NCBI GenBank assembly: GCA_937958075.1 | Contig: CALFFB010000214.1 | Location: 1 to 37,229, forward strand | Direction: 5' to 3' | Length of the DNA stretch: 37,229 bases | DNA from: an uncultured Geobacteraceae bacterium | GTDB lineage: Bacteria; Desulfobacterota; Desulfuromonadia; Desulfuromonadales; Geopsychrobacteraceae | Shown here: positions 8,537 through 15,867 of the stretch, piece by piece | Numbering within the stretch: position 1 is the first letter of the stretch | How the letters are laid out: every line of letters starts with the position of its first letter | Position numbers and translations under genes: made by a program | The notes under the pieces: generated by a model | Databases searched by the model: none | The model's input: the letters and a program-made list of their open reading frames with translations, nothing else | Told to the model about the DNA's origin: nothing

Positions 8537-8570
8537 AAAAAAACGACCGCCCCTGTCGGGAGCGGTCGTT
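8537..8570 (-). terminator. Intercistronic intrinsic terminator between TAXI gene and TRAP permease
   Basis: A 9-base perfect stem (AACGACCGC 8542-8550 / GCGGTCGTT 8562-8570) with a further three-base inner pair is followed on the minus strand by seven T (8543-8537). It lies 15 bases after the binding-protein stop codon and before the permease ribosome site, so read-through would be needed to express the permease from the upstream promoter. Confidence 0.85.
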
Positions 8571-8585
8571 GGTCACGTCAGGTTC

Positions 8586-9611
8586 TTAATCAGCAATCAG
8601 GCGGGCAGGGATCTCAAGTCCGGCTTCGCGGAAATACTTCAGGGCGCCTGGATGCAACGGCATCGGCAAACCGGCAAGGGCTTTCTCCAGGGCCATGACC
8701 TTGGTCGCACTGTGAATCGCCTGCAGGAAGGGAAGGTTTTCATAAATAGTCTTGGTGATCTGATAGACAGCATCTTCATCCACATCGGCGCGAACGGCAA
8801 GGATGTTGGGCTGGGCGATGGTGTTGATATCCTTGACCTGACCCGGATAGGTGCCGGCCGGAATCACATAGCGGGTCCACAGTTCCATGCCGCTGTCAGC
8901 CTGTTTCATCTGCTCATCGGTGAAATCGAGAACCACCACATCGTCACCCATGGTGGCAAAGGTCCGGGTGACCGCACTCACGGGAGCGCCGGCCGGGGTG
9001 CTCATGCCGGACACCTGACCGTTCTGCAGGGCGTCTGCCGATGGTCCGTACCCGGCATAGGCCAGGCTGTAGTCCTTTTCGATGTCGATGCCGAGACCGC
9101 CGAGGAGGGTTTTATTGGAACCGAGGGTTCCGGAATTCCGTGGCCCCATGGCCATATTCTCGCCCTTCATGGCAACCAGGTCAGCGGCGGTACCGGTTTT
9201 GGCAAAGCGCTTGAGAACGGTGAAGTGTTCTACGTTCTGCCAGAGCATGGTCACCGCCCGCAGGTTCTTTTGTTTACCCGCAGTCGCGTAGTCGCCGGTG
9301 CCATTCCAGGCCCAGTTGCCATACAACCCCTGCAAAATGGCAAACTGAACTTCGCCGTCGTTCATCAGCTTGATATTTTCACCGGAACCGGCGGAGCTGA
9401 TCGCCGACATCCCGATCCCCTGTGACGGCTGCAACTTGACCTTGACCAGGGTCGACAGGGCAACTCCGACGGGATAATAGGTACCGCCGGTCGAAGCTGT
9501 AGCCAGCAGATAGTCACGATCCTGGGCAGAGGCTGTTGAGGTCAACGGACCAACAGTCAAGGTTGCTGCCATCAGGCACAAACTCAGGGCCAGCCATTTC
9601 TTCATCCGCAT
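8586..9611 (-). CDS. TAXI-family TRAP transporter solute-binding protein
   Basis: A 341-residue periplasmic binding protein. The signal peptide covers residues 1-29 (M-R-M-K-K start, hydrophobic core, cleavage after T-A-S-A). The mature protein opens with Y-L-L-A-T-A-S-T-G-G-T-Y-Y-P-V-G, the hallmark of the TAXI (TRAP-associated extracytoplasmic immunogenic) family, and later has the expected M-G-P-R-N-S-G-T ligand-loop region. It captures a solute in the periplasm and delivers it to the TRAP permease encoded next. AAGGAG lies seven bases before the ATG. It has its own promoter and a stem-loop in its leader. The solute is unknown. Confidence 0.93.
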   Translation of the reverse strand: MRMKKWLALSLCLMAATLTVGPLTSTASAQDRDYLLATASTGGTYYPVGVALSTLVKVKLQPSQGIGMSAISSAGSGENIKLMNDGEVQFAILQGLYGNWAWNGTGDYATAGKQKNLRAVTMLWQNVEHFTVLKRFAKTGTAADLVAMKGENMAMGPRNSGTLGSNKTLLGGLGIDIEKDYSLAYAGYGPSADALQNGQVSGMSTPAGAPVSAVTRTFATMGDDVVVLDFTDEQMKQADSGMELWTRYVIPAGTYPGQVKDINTIAQPNILAVRADVDEDAVYQITKTIYENLPFLQAIHSATKVMALEKALAGLPMPLHPGALKYFREAGLEIPARLIAD

Positions 9612-9674
9612 TGTCTCACTCCTTCATCTGATGAGGGGTTAAATCCGGCAGGCAAAAACCGCTACCGGCCGGCA

Positions 9675-9693
9675 GCTTCTGCCGGGCAGAAGC
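9675..9693 (-). promoter_or_regulatory. Stem-loop in the TAXI gene leader
   Basis: Perfect 8-base arms GCTTCTGC (9675-9682) and GCAGAAGC (9686-9693) with a three-base loop lie between the predicted transcription start and the ribosome site. No T-run follows, so it is more likely a leader structure or an operator than a terminator. Confidence 0.5.
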
Positions 9694-9718
9694 AAATCAA
9701 ATAATAACAATGGCTTAT

Positions 9719-9746
9719 AGTATAGACATGGTTGGGCAATTGTCCA
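9719..9746 (-). promoter_or_regulatory. Probable sigma-70 promoter of the TAXI-TRAP operon
   Basis: On the minus strand TGGACA (9746-9741) and TATACT (9724-9719) are separated by 16 bases, each matching five of six consensus positions. The start site would be near 9712, giving a leader of about 100 bases. Confidence 0.55.
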
Positions 9747-9841
9747 CAAAAATTGAGGAGATCTTTTCCCGTTGGTGCTCGCCGCCAGCACCGAAGCAGC
9801 CTTCCTGTCCAGGTTGGTGGACTATTGTCAACACCTGAGAC

Positions 9842-11035
9842 TTAAGGGCAAAAGCAGATAACAAACTTCAGATACCGCCCCTCGGGAAAACAGACATCAC
9901 CGGGAAAATCTTCCGCCTCGCCCCCGACGAAAATCGGCCTCACCCCCCGATTTGCCGCCAGGGCACCCCGCCGCAGCTCTTTGCAGTAATCCTCCAGTGT
10001 CACCTTCTGGTGATTGGATGAGCACACCATCAAACCGCCAGGCCGCAGCAGACCCAAAACCGCCGTCACCAGCTGGCCCGTCCCTCCCTGGGTGGCAAAG
10101 CGGCTTTTTTTTGTTGTCGAAAAGGACGGCGGATCAAAAATCACCATATCAAAACGGCGCTTCTGCTGGTGCAGCACGGCCAGCTGTACAAACACATCGC
10201 CGACAATCCATTCATGAAGGTCCGGATCGAGACTGTTCAGACGAAAATTGTCCCGGGCCTGCGTCAGGTACTTCTCCGACACATCGATGCTGGTGACACG
10301 GCGCGCCCCGGCGGCCGCGGCGGCAACGGAAAAGGCCCCGGTAAAAGCAAACAGATTCAATACCTCCCGGTCCGAACTGTGGGCCATCACCTCCTGCCGG
10401 TTGCGCCGCTGATCAGGGAACAGGCCGGTATGCAGTCCTTTGTGCAACTGGACCCCGAAGTCAAGTCCGCTCTCCCGAACCTTCAGGGGAGTCGGCGCTT
10501 CAGCGCCATGCAGGAGCCGATTCCGCGGCGTCCCCCGGCCCTTGGCCTCCAGCTTGCGCGTTTGCTGGGGGCGATACTTCAGATAGAGCCCGGCGGGGGC
10601 AAAAACATCCACTATCGCTGCCTTGAGTTCATCGAGCCAGGGTTCCCAGGCCGCTGTATACAGCTGCAGCATGCAGAAATCCGCATAACGATCGAGGGTT
10701 AATCCCGGCAGGCCATCCGCCTCTGCATGCACCAGGCGATAGCAATCGGTCCGGCGCAGGTCGGCATGGTCGCGAAGCCTGGCGGCGACACTCACTTGCC
10801 CCTTGAGCCAGGCAGGGGTAATGCTCTGCGGCCGGCCCGGCAATAACCTGGCAACAATGCGGTGCTCCGGGTCACACAGAGCGGTAGCGAGAACCTGCCT
10901 GTTCTCATCGACCAGGCTGATGACCTCACCGCAGGAGACCTGCGGCCATTGCCGGGTATAGCGATCGGCGATCACCCAGGGATGCCCCAGCTGTATCATC
11001 TGCTTTGTCTGTGCCCCGACCTGACACTGTTTCAT
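9842..11035 (-). CDS. Class I SAM-dependent rRNA methyltransferase (PUA + RlmI-like)
   Basis: The 397-residue product has the architecture of RlmI, which makes 5-methylcytosine in 23S rRNA. An N-terminal PUA domain (about 1-75, with G-H-P-W-V near residue 17) is followed by a linking domain and a Rossmann methyltransferase domain from about residue 200. SAM motif I is N-L-F-A-F-T-G-A-F-S-V-A-A-A-A-A-G-A, motif IV is I-F-D-P-P-S-F, and the region of the catalytic Cys reads V-C-S-S-N-H. The conserved C-terminal F-P-E-G-R-Y-L-K is present. The active-site C-S-S-N-H differs from the C-S-C-S-G of E. coli RlmI, so the exact target is uncertain. The open frame extends 28 codons upstream to a GTG at 11119, but AAGGA before the ATG at 11035 and alignment with homologues favour the shorter form. 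Confidence 0.85.
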   Translation of the reverse strand: MKQCQVGAQTKQMIQLGHPWVIADRYTRQWPQVSCGEVISLVDENRQVLATALCDPEHRIVARLLPGRPQSITPAWLKGQVSVAARLRDHADLRRTDCYRLVHAEADGLPGLTLDRYADFCMLQLYTAAWEPWLDELKAAIVDVFAPAGLYLKYRPQQTRKLEAKGRGTPRNRLLHGAEAPTPLKVRESGLDFGVQLHKGLHTGLFPDQRRNRQEVMAHSSDREVLNLFAFTGAFSVAAAAAGARRVTSIDVSEKYLTQARDNFRLNSLDPDLHEWIVGDVFVQLAVLHQQKRRFDMVIFDPPSFSTTKKSRFATQGGTGQLVTAVLGLLRPGGLMVCSSNHQKVTLEDYCKELRRGALAANRGVRPIFVGGEAEDFPGDVCFPEGRYLKFVICFCP

Positions 11036-11129
11036 AAAACCCGTCCTTGATAATAGGGAGAGACCGCCTGACGTCACCAGCCTCCCCGGAAACATCTGCA
11101 CCGCAAAAAAAATCCCCACTTTGTTTTTA

Positions 11130-11146
11130 TCTGCTAAAATAGCAGA
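11130..11146. promoter_or_regulatory. Palindrome in the divergent promoter region
   Basis: A perfect inverted repeat TCTGCTA-AAA-TAGCAGA lies between the divergent rRNA methyltransferase and the plus-strand methyltransferase gene. It overlaps TAAAAT (11135-11140), a possible -10 for the plus-strand gene. It could be an operator or a leader hairpin; no known regulator is assigned. Confidence 0.4.
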
Positions 11147-11191
11147 CTTCTACACTCTACATACCGCGAAAATCTGGTGAGGATTCAATTC

Positions 11192-11986
11192 ATGGACAAA
11201 AAATTCAAGAACCGCATTCGTGAGCAATTCAGCAGAACCGCCGCCGCTTACGTCGAAGCAAAGCACTTTTCCAGCGGTCCCGACCTGCATGAAGCCGAAC
11301 GACTGCTGCAGCCGACCCTGGAAGACAACATGCTTGATGTCGCCTGCGGCGGAGGACATGTCGCCCTCTATTTTTCGCCGAAGGTCCGGCAGGTGGTCGC
11401 GTCGGATTTGACCATGCAGATGCTGAAAAAAGCCCAGGAACACATTGCCGAAGAGGGGCTGGTCGACAACGTCATTTTCCGCGAAGCCGATGCGGAAGAC
11501 CTGCCCTTCCCCGCCGGCTCCTTTACCCTATTGACCTGCCGTATTGCCTCTCACCATTTCGCCGATGTTCCCCGCGCCCTGAAGGAATTCCACCGGGTGT
11601 TGCGTCGTGGCGGGCGCATGGTCATCATCGACACCCTGCTGCCGTCAGACCCGGACATCGCCGAATTTTTCCAGGACATGGAGCTGATGCGCAATCCGAC
11701 CCACGTCAAGGCCTTCAGCCAGGAAGAATGGCAGAGCATGATCGCTGATGCGGAACTGATCCTGCAGGAGATGCTGATCATCCCCAAAGTGCACGATTTT
11801 CAGGAATGGGTCAAAACCGCCGGCCTCAACCGCACCAAAATCCAGCAACTGAACAAGTTTTTCATGGACGCGCCGAAAAAAATTCACGATTACTTCAAGA
11901 TCGAGTCCTTTGCCGGCGAAGTGGAAACTTTTACCGACCAGAAACTCCTCATCTATGCCACCCGGCGGGAAAAAGAAAAGAAATAG
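11192..11986 (+). CDS. UbiE/BioC-like class I SAM-dependent methyltransferase
   Basis: A 264-residue Methyltransf_11-type enzyme. Motif I is L-D-V-A-C-G-G-G-H-V-A near residue 50, followed by the acidic end of strand beta-2 (A-S-D-L-T), then A-D-A-E-D-L-P-F and the post-motif E-F-H-R-V-L-R-R-G-G-R-M-V. These features are shared by UbiE/MenG, BioC and many small-molecule methyltransferases. The substrate is not identified. The ATG at 11192 has AGGA eight bases upstream; an in-frame GTG at 11177 sits before that site and is unlikely. The gene stands alone and ends at a strong bidirectional terminator. Confidence 0.85.
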   Translation: MDKKFKNRIREQFSRTAAAYVEAKHFSSGPDLHEAERLLQPTLEDNMLDVACGGGHVALYFSPKVRQVVASDLTMQMLKKAQEHIAEEGLVDNVIFREADAEDLPFPAGSFTLLTCRIASHHFADVPRALKEFHRVLRRGGRMVIIDTLLPSDPDIAEFFQDMELMRNPTHVKAFSQEEWQSMIADAELILQEMLIIPKVHDFQEWVKTAGLNRTKIQQLNKFFMDAPKKIHDYFKIESFAGEVETFTDQKLLIYATRREKEKK

Positions 11987-12004
11987 ATAAACCTCTGCAC
12001 GGCC

Positions 12005-12038
12005 CCCAAAAAGAGCCCGGGAAAGGGCTCTTTTTGGG
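12005..12038. terminator. Bidirectional intrinsic terminator
   Basis: A perfect 14-base inverted repeat with A5 and T5 within the arms (CCCAAAAAGAGCCC, loop GGGAAA, GGGCTCTTTTTGGG). It lies 18 bases after the plus-strand methyltransferase stop and 14 bases after the minus-strand OmpA-family stop, so it serves both converging genes. Confidence 0.9.
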
Positions 12039-12052
12039 TCATAAAGGCTGGG

Positions 12053-12730
12053 TTACTCCCTGGGTACGACGAAAATCTCGACCCGGCGATTCAGGGAACG
12101 CCCCTCTGCCGTCATGTTGGAGGCAACAGGAGCCAGATCACCGTGCCCTTCAGTCGCCAGACGTGCGCGGGACACGCCCCGGGCAATGAAATAATCAGCA
12201 ACGGCATTGGCCCGGCGCAGGGACAGGTCCAGGTTGTACCGGGGCGCGCCGATATTGTCGGTATGGCCGGCGACAACAATATCCGTCTGCGGATAGCGCT
12301 GCATAATCTCGGCAATACGGTCCAATGACCGATAAAAAGTCGGCTTGATCCGGGCTGAATCAAAGTCAAAGGTGACCTCGCCCTGAAGGGTCAGCTTCAG
12401 GATTTCATTCTGCTGGCGTTCGATCTCGATCTGGTTCCGGGCACGTTCCTGTTCAAGTTCCTGTTCGAACTCCGTCTGCTGCTTATCCATGTAGGCACCA
12501 ATGCCGGCCCCCACCGCGCCGCCGGCGGCACCACCGATCAGGGCTCCCCGCAGGGCGCCGCTGCTTTTGTCGCTCTGATAGCCGATAATCGCTCCTGAAA
12601 CCGCTCCGACTGCCGCGCCGATGCCGGCGCCACGGGTAGTGCGCTCGTGGGTGGTATTGGTGGCGCAGCCAGTCAGGGTGATGCTTATCAGTGCGGTGAG
12701 CAAAATTCCGACGATCCCTTGTCTTGTCAT
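12053..12730 (-). CDS. OmpA-family lipoprotein with glycine-zipper domain
   Basis: The 225-residue product is an outer-membrane lipoprotein of the YiaD type. It has a signal peptide ending in lipobox L-T-G-C (Cys22), then a glycine-zipper segment (about 35-85) rich in G-A-x-x-G-A repeats such as G-G-A-A-G-G-A-V-G-A-G-I-G-A. A charged helical stretch and an OmpA C-terminal peptidoglycan-binding domain (about 115-220) follow. The OmpA motif is seen in V-V-A-G-H-T-D-N-I-G, with L-S-L-R-R-A-N-A-V and N-R-R-V-E-I after it. It probably tethers the outer membrane to peptidoglycan. I start it at 12730, with GGAGGT just upstream; the frame extends 12 more codons without support. Confidence 0.92.
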   Translation of the reverse strand: MTRQGIVGILLTALISITLTGCATNTTHERTTRGAGIGAAVGAVSGAIIGYQSDKSSGALRGALIGGAAGGAVGAGIGAYMDKQQTEFEQELEQERARNQIEIERQQNEILKLTLQGEVTFDFDSARIKPTFYRSLDRIAEIMQRYPQTDIVVAGHTDNIGAPRYNLDLSLRRANAVADYFIARGVSRARLATEGHGDLAPVASNMTAEGRSLNRRVEIFVVPRE

Positions 12731-12896
12731 GATGACCTCCGTTATAAAAACGATACCAAGCGTCACTACCCGTCAACTTTACCACATTTCCAGCGGCTCT
12801 TGCTTTATCAAGGGCAGGGCAAAGGAGCGGCCGGCGGCGTGTGTTTCAACCGTCGGCACAGGCCGCATGTGGACCACCAGCAAAGGATGCCTTCCC

Positions 12897-13151
12897 ATGA
12901 AACAGGTCGAAATCTACACCAAGGATTATTGTTCCTACTGCCACCGGGCCAAGAATCTTCTGCGCAACAAGAATATCCCCTTCACCGAATACGACGTCAC
13001 CCGCGATCCGGGCAAAGAGCAGGAGATGCGTGAACGGTCCGGTCGCAGGACAGTGCCGGAGGTTTTTGTCAACGGGCAACTTATCGGTGGTTGTGACGAT
13101 CTCTTTGCCCTGGACGAACAGGGACAACTGGACGGCCTGCTCGGCCGGTGA
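12897..13151 (+). CDS. grxC: Glutaredoxin (GrxC type)
   Basis: An 84-residue thiol-disulfide oxidoreductase of the glutaredoxin 3 type. The dithiol active site C-S-Y-C occupies residues 12-15, and the glutathione-binding cis-Pro loop T-V-P-E-V-F-V-N-G and the G-G-C-D-D motif follow at the usual spacing. The length is normal. The ATG at 12897 has AAAGGA upstream; a longer in-frame reading back to 12621 overlaps the lipoprotein gene and is a shadow. It is divergent from the OmpA-family gene and stands alone. Confidence 0.95.
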   Translation: MKQVEIYTKDYCSYCHRAKNLLRNKNIPFTEYDVTRDPGKEQEMRERSGRRTVPEVFVNGQLIGGCDDLFALDEQGQLDGLLGR

Positions 13152-13176
13152 CAGCACCCCTGCCGGGAGCACCATG

Positions 13177-13205
13177 AAAAAAGGGAGGCCTGAAAGGGCC
13201 TCCCT
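13177..13205 (-). terminator. Intrinsic terminator of gltA
   Basis: A perfect 9-base stem AGGGAGGCC (13182-13190) / GGCCTCCCT (13197-13205) with a six-base loop is followed on the minus strand by six T. It sits 27 bases after the gltA stop and just beyond the glutaredoxin stop. Confidence 0.88.
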
Positions 13206-13231
13206 GATCACACTGCAGTAATAAGCTGAAC

Positions 13232-14545
13232 TTACTTGATACCGGCTGCCTGCTCCAGCATAGCTGTGGTAACCGACTTGGGACGCTCGATACCATAACC
13301 CAGGGCACGATCCCAGGTAATGTTGGCGAGGCAGCCCAGGGCACGACCGATACCGAAGAGCACGGTATAGAATTCGTACTGGGTCACACCATAGTACCAC
13401 TGGATAACGCCGGACTGGGCGTCAACATTCGGCCAGGGGTTCTTGGCCTTGCCATGCTCCTGGAGAACGCCGGGCGCAACCTCGAAGATCATGCTCACCA
13501 GTTTGAACAGCGGGTAGTCTTTGAGACCTTCGGTCTTCAGACAGAACTCACGCTGGGTGGTGTAGCGGGGGTCGGTCTTGCGCAGAACGGCATGACCGTA
13601 ACCGGGGATAACCTGACCGCTGTTCAGGGTGTCCCACAGGGCTTTTTTGAGACCTTCTTCCGTGGGAACTTCGCCACCCAGATGGCTCATGAAGTTCTGG
13701 GTCCAGCGCAGCACTTCCTCGTTGGCCAGACCGTGCAGGGGGCCGGCCAGACCGTTGATACCGGCGCTGTAGGCATAGTAGGCGTCGGACAGGGCTGAGG
13801 CGACCAGGTGTGTCGTGTGGGCGGAGACGTTGCCCGACTCATGGTCGGAATGGATGATGAAGTACATCCGGGCCACATCGTCATAAGGAGCCGGGATACC
13901 CATCATACGGGCGAAGTTGCCGCCCATGTCCAGATTCGGATCGGCTTCAATGTGGGTGTCGCCCATATACTTCATACGATAGATATAGGCGCCGATGGGG
14001 CCGAGCTTGGCCATCATGTTGCTGGCGTCCTCATACATATCTTCCCAGCAGGTCATCTTGTTGAACTTGCCGGAGGAGTAGGTCTTGGCGAAGACCGAGT
14101 CGCGCTGCATGGCGAGAATGGCCGAAGAGAACATGGCCATGGGATGCGAATCACGCGGCAGAGCCCGCAACACGTCGATTACGTACTGGGGAATTTGTGA
14201 ACGCTGCTTCCAGTCTTCAACAACCTCCAGGGTCTGCTCCATGGTCGGCACGTCGCCGGTCAACAGCATCCACCAGAAGGCTTCAACGTAGGGATATTCA
14301 CTGCCGGGGACCTTGGGCAGGGCATCAAAGGTTTCCGGAATGGTCTTGCCGCGGAAACGGATACCTTCCATCGGATCAAGATAGGAGATGTCCGTCACCA
14401 GACATTTGATGCCGCGAGCGCCGCCGATAGCCTGACCGATCGTGACTTCCCCCAGGCTGACGTCACTGTGCTCCTTGACCAGCTTGGTGGTACGGGGCCG
14501 ATGCTCAGCAATTTTCTGCGCCAGAACTTGTTTCAATGTAGACAT
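13232..14545 (-). CDS. gltA: Citrate synthase, eukaryotic (mitochondrial) type
   Basis: Citrate synthase condenses oxaloacetate and acetyl-CoA at the entry of the TCA cycle. This 437-residue protein resembles mitochondrial enzymes rather than the usual bacterial hexameric or archaeal-like types. The catalytic residues are His271 (G-P-L-H-G-L-A-N-E-E-V), His318 (P-G-Y-G-H-A-V-L-R-K-T-D-P-R) and Asp375 (W-P-N-V-D-A-Q-S-G), almost at the pig-enzyme positions 274, 320 and 375. The stretch S-D-H-E-S-G-N-V-S-A-H-T is also eukaryote-like. Such enzymes are known throughout Geobacteraceae, where they are dimeric-type enzymes of the oxidative TCA cycle. AAAGGAG lies seven bases before the ATG. It is monocistronic, with a strong promoter and terminator. 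Confidence 0.97.
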   Translation of the reverse strand: MSTLKQVLAQKIAEHRPRTTKLVKEHSDVSLGEVTIGQAIGGARGIKCLVTDISYLDPMEGIRFRGKTIPETFDALPKVPGSEYPYVEAFWWMLLTGDVPTMEQTLEVVEDWKQRSQIPQYVIDVLRALPRDSHPMAMFSSAILAMQRDSVFAKTYSSGKFNKMTCWEDMYEDASNMMAKLGPIGAYIYRMKYMGDTHIEADPNLDMGGNFARMMGIPAPYDDVARMYFIIHSDHESGNVSAHTTHLVASALSDAYYAYSAGINGLAGPLHGLANEEVLRWTQNFMSHLGGEVPTEEGLKKALWDTLNSGQVIPGYGHAVLRKTDPRYTTQREFCLKTEGLKDYPLFKLVSMIFEVAPGVLQEHGKAKNPWPNVDAQSGVIQWYYGVTQYEFYTVLFGIGRALGCLANITWDRALGYGIERPKSVTTAMLEQAAGIK

Positions 14546-14726
14546 ACTCTCTCTCCTTTGTTGGTGTTAAAACCGTTGACTTGGATACCCTCAGCGGGTC
14601 AAGGAAGCTATTTCCGCAACGCGGAAACGAACCAGAAGCCGGACAGTGCATCTTCATAAATGCGCGAACCACTCACATGGTCGCAAGAGAACAGCAGCTC
14701 ACCTTCAGAGGCGAAACTCAAATGTT

Positions 14727-14755
14727 GTTCTAGCAACTCACCCCTGTCTTGTCAA
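14727..14755 (-). promoter_or_regulatory. gltA sigma-70 promoter with extended -10
   Basis: On the minus strand a perfect TTGACA (14755-14750) is followed after 17 bases by TAGAAC (14732-14727), preceded by TG one base upstream (extended -10). The start would be near 14720, giving a leader of about 175 bases. Confidence 0.7.
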
Positions 14756-14764
14756 GCCGTAAAT

Positions 14765-14783
14765 TGTATACAGTATTCAATAC
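14765..14783. promoter_or_regulatory. Tandem palindromes upstream of the gltA promoter
   Basis: TGTATACA (14765-14772) is directly followed by GTATTCAATAC (14773-14783), each a perfect dyad. They lie just upstream of the gltA -35. TGTATACA-like cores are common in GntR-family operators, so a regulator of central metabolism may bind here. This is inference from the pattern only. Confidence 0.4.
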
Positions 14784-14886
14784 CAAAACTGTTATCCGGA
14801 CGGTTTATACGGGGACATTCGCCTACCGGCAGGGTCAAGATTTTTCTTGCACAGAAACCGACACCTGCCTAAGATGCTTAAATATT

Positions 14887-15867
14887 ATGCAGACAAAAAC
14901 CCTGACAATAGCTGATCTTCGGCTGGATAATCCGGTCATTCTGGCGCCCATGGCGGGCATCACCAGCCTTCCCTACCGGCGGATCATGAAATCCTGCGGC
15001 GCCGGCCTGGTTTTCACCGAAATGATCAGCGCCAATGGCCTGATTCGCGACGGGGCCAAGACCCGCCAGCTTCTGGCTACCCACCCTGACGAATCCCCCC
15101 TCGGCATTCAGCTGTTCGGCAGTGATCCGCAGGTTCTGGCCGACGCTGTAAGTTGTGTGGCGGACGAGGCGGCCCTCATCGACATCAATATGGGCTGCCC
15201 CGTCAAAAAAGTCGTCAGCAGCGGCTCTGGCAGTGCCCTGCTGCGCGAACCCGAGCGCATCGGTGCTATCCTTACCGCCATCCGCAAAGCTTACCGGGGC
15301 ATCCTGACCATAAAAATCCGCTCCGGCTGGGACCAGTCTTCCATCAATTTTCTCGACATCGGCCGCCGCGCCCAGGACGCAGGCGTCGACGCCATCACCC
15401 TGCACCCCCGCACCCGCAGCCAGGGCTTTTCCGGCAGCGCCTGCTGGGAGCAGATCAAGGAACTTAAACAATGTTTGACCATTCCGGTCATCGGCAGCGG
15501 CGATATTTTTACTGCAGATCAGGGCCTGGCCATGCTCCACCAAACCGGCTGTGACGGTATCATGATCGGACGCGGTGGCTACGGCAACCCCTGGCTTATT
15601 CGCGATATCCTCAACCTGTTGCACCGACAGCAGCCACAGGCCGTTACCAGCGCCGAGCGCCTGCACCTGATTCATCGCCACATCCAGCTGCACCATCAGC
15701 AGTTCGGCGCCCACAAGACCCTGCTGGAGATGCGCAAACATTTGAGCTGGTACGCCCGCGGCTTTCAAGGCGCCACGCAGTTCCGCTCACAGTTGCAGAC
15801 CCTGAACTCCCTCGACGCCATGACCTCCCTGCTTGACACCTTCTTCCGTGAAGCTGTCACCCCATGA
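14887..15867 (+). CDS. dusB: tRNA-dihydrouridine synthase
   Basis: The 326-residue flavoenzyme reduces specific uridines in tRNA to dihydrouridine. The FMN-binding TIM barrel begins with P-V-I-L-A-P-M-A-G-I-T. The catalytic Cys lies in I-N-M-G-C-P-V-K-K-V, and phosphate-binding loops are seen in I-G-S-G-D-I and G-I-M-I-G-R-G-G-Y-G-N-P-W. This is the NifR3/DusB subgroup. The ATG at 14887 is where homologues start; the ribosome site is weak, and upstream in-frame codons have no family resemblance. The stop overlaps the ntrB start by four bases (ATGA), giving the dus-ntrB-ntrC order also known as nifR3-ntrBC in alphaproteobacteria. Confidence 0.94.
   Translation: MQTKTLTIADLRLDNPVILAPMAGITSLPYRRIMKSCGAGLVFTEMISANGLIRDGAKTRQLLATHPDESPLGIQLFGSDPQVLADAVSCVADEAALIDINMGCPVKKVVSSGSGSALLREPERIGAILTAIRKAYRGILTIKIRSGWDQSSINFLDIGRRAQDAGVDAITLHPRTRSQGFSGSACWEQIKELKQCLTIPVIGSGDIFTADQGLAMLHQTGCDGIMIGRGGYGNPWLIRDILNLLHRQQPQAVTSAERLHLIHRHIQLHHQQFGAHKTLLEMRKHLSWYARGFQGATQFRSQLQTLNSLDAMTSLLDTFFREAVTP

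Larger units (their letters stand above)
14546..14886. other. Divergent gltA-dusB intergenic region
   Basis: About 340 bases without a convincing gene. It holds the gltA promoter, two adjacent short palindromes upstream of it, and a perfect 7-base hairpin TTTCCGC-AAC-GCGGAAA (14611-14627) in the gltA leader. A plus-strand frame from 14749 runs into dusB but overlaps these elements and is not supported as coding. I found no clear plus-strand promoter for dusB. Confidence 0.6.

Noticed and set aside
12621..12896. Longer glutaredoxin reading frame starting inside the OmpA-family gene
   Set aside because: The extension is antisense to the lipoprotein gene; the 84-residue form from 12897 matches the family length and has a ribosome site.
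14749..14886. N-terminal extension of dusB
   Set aside because: It overlaps the gltA promoter and palindromes and has no similarity to Dus proteins, which begin at the Met at 14887.
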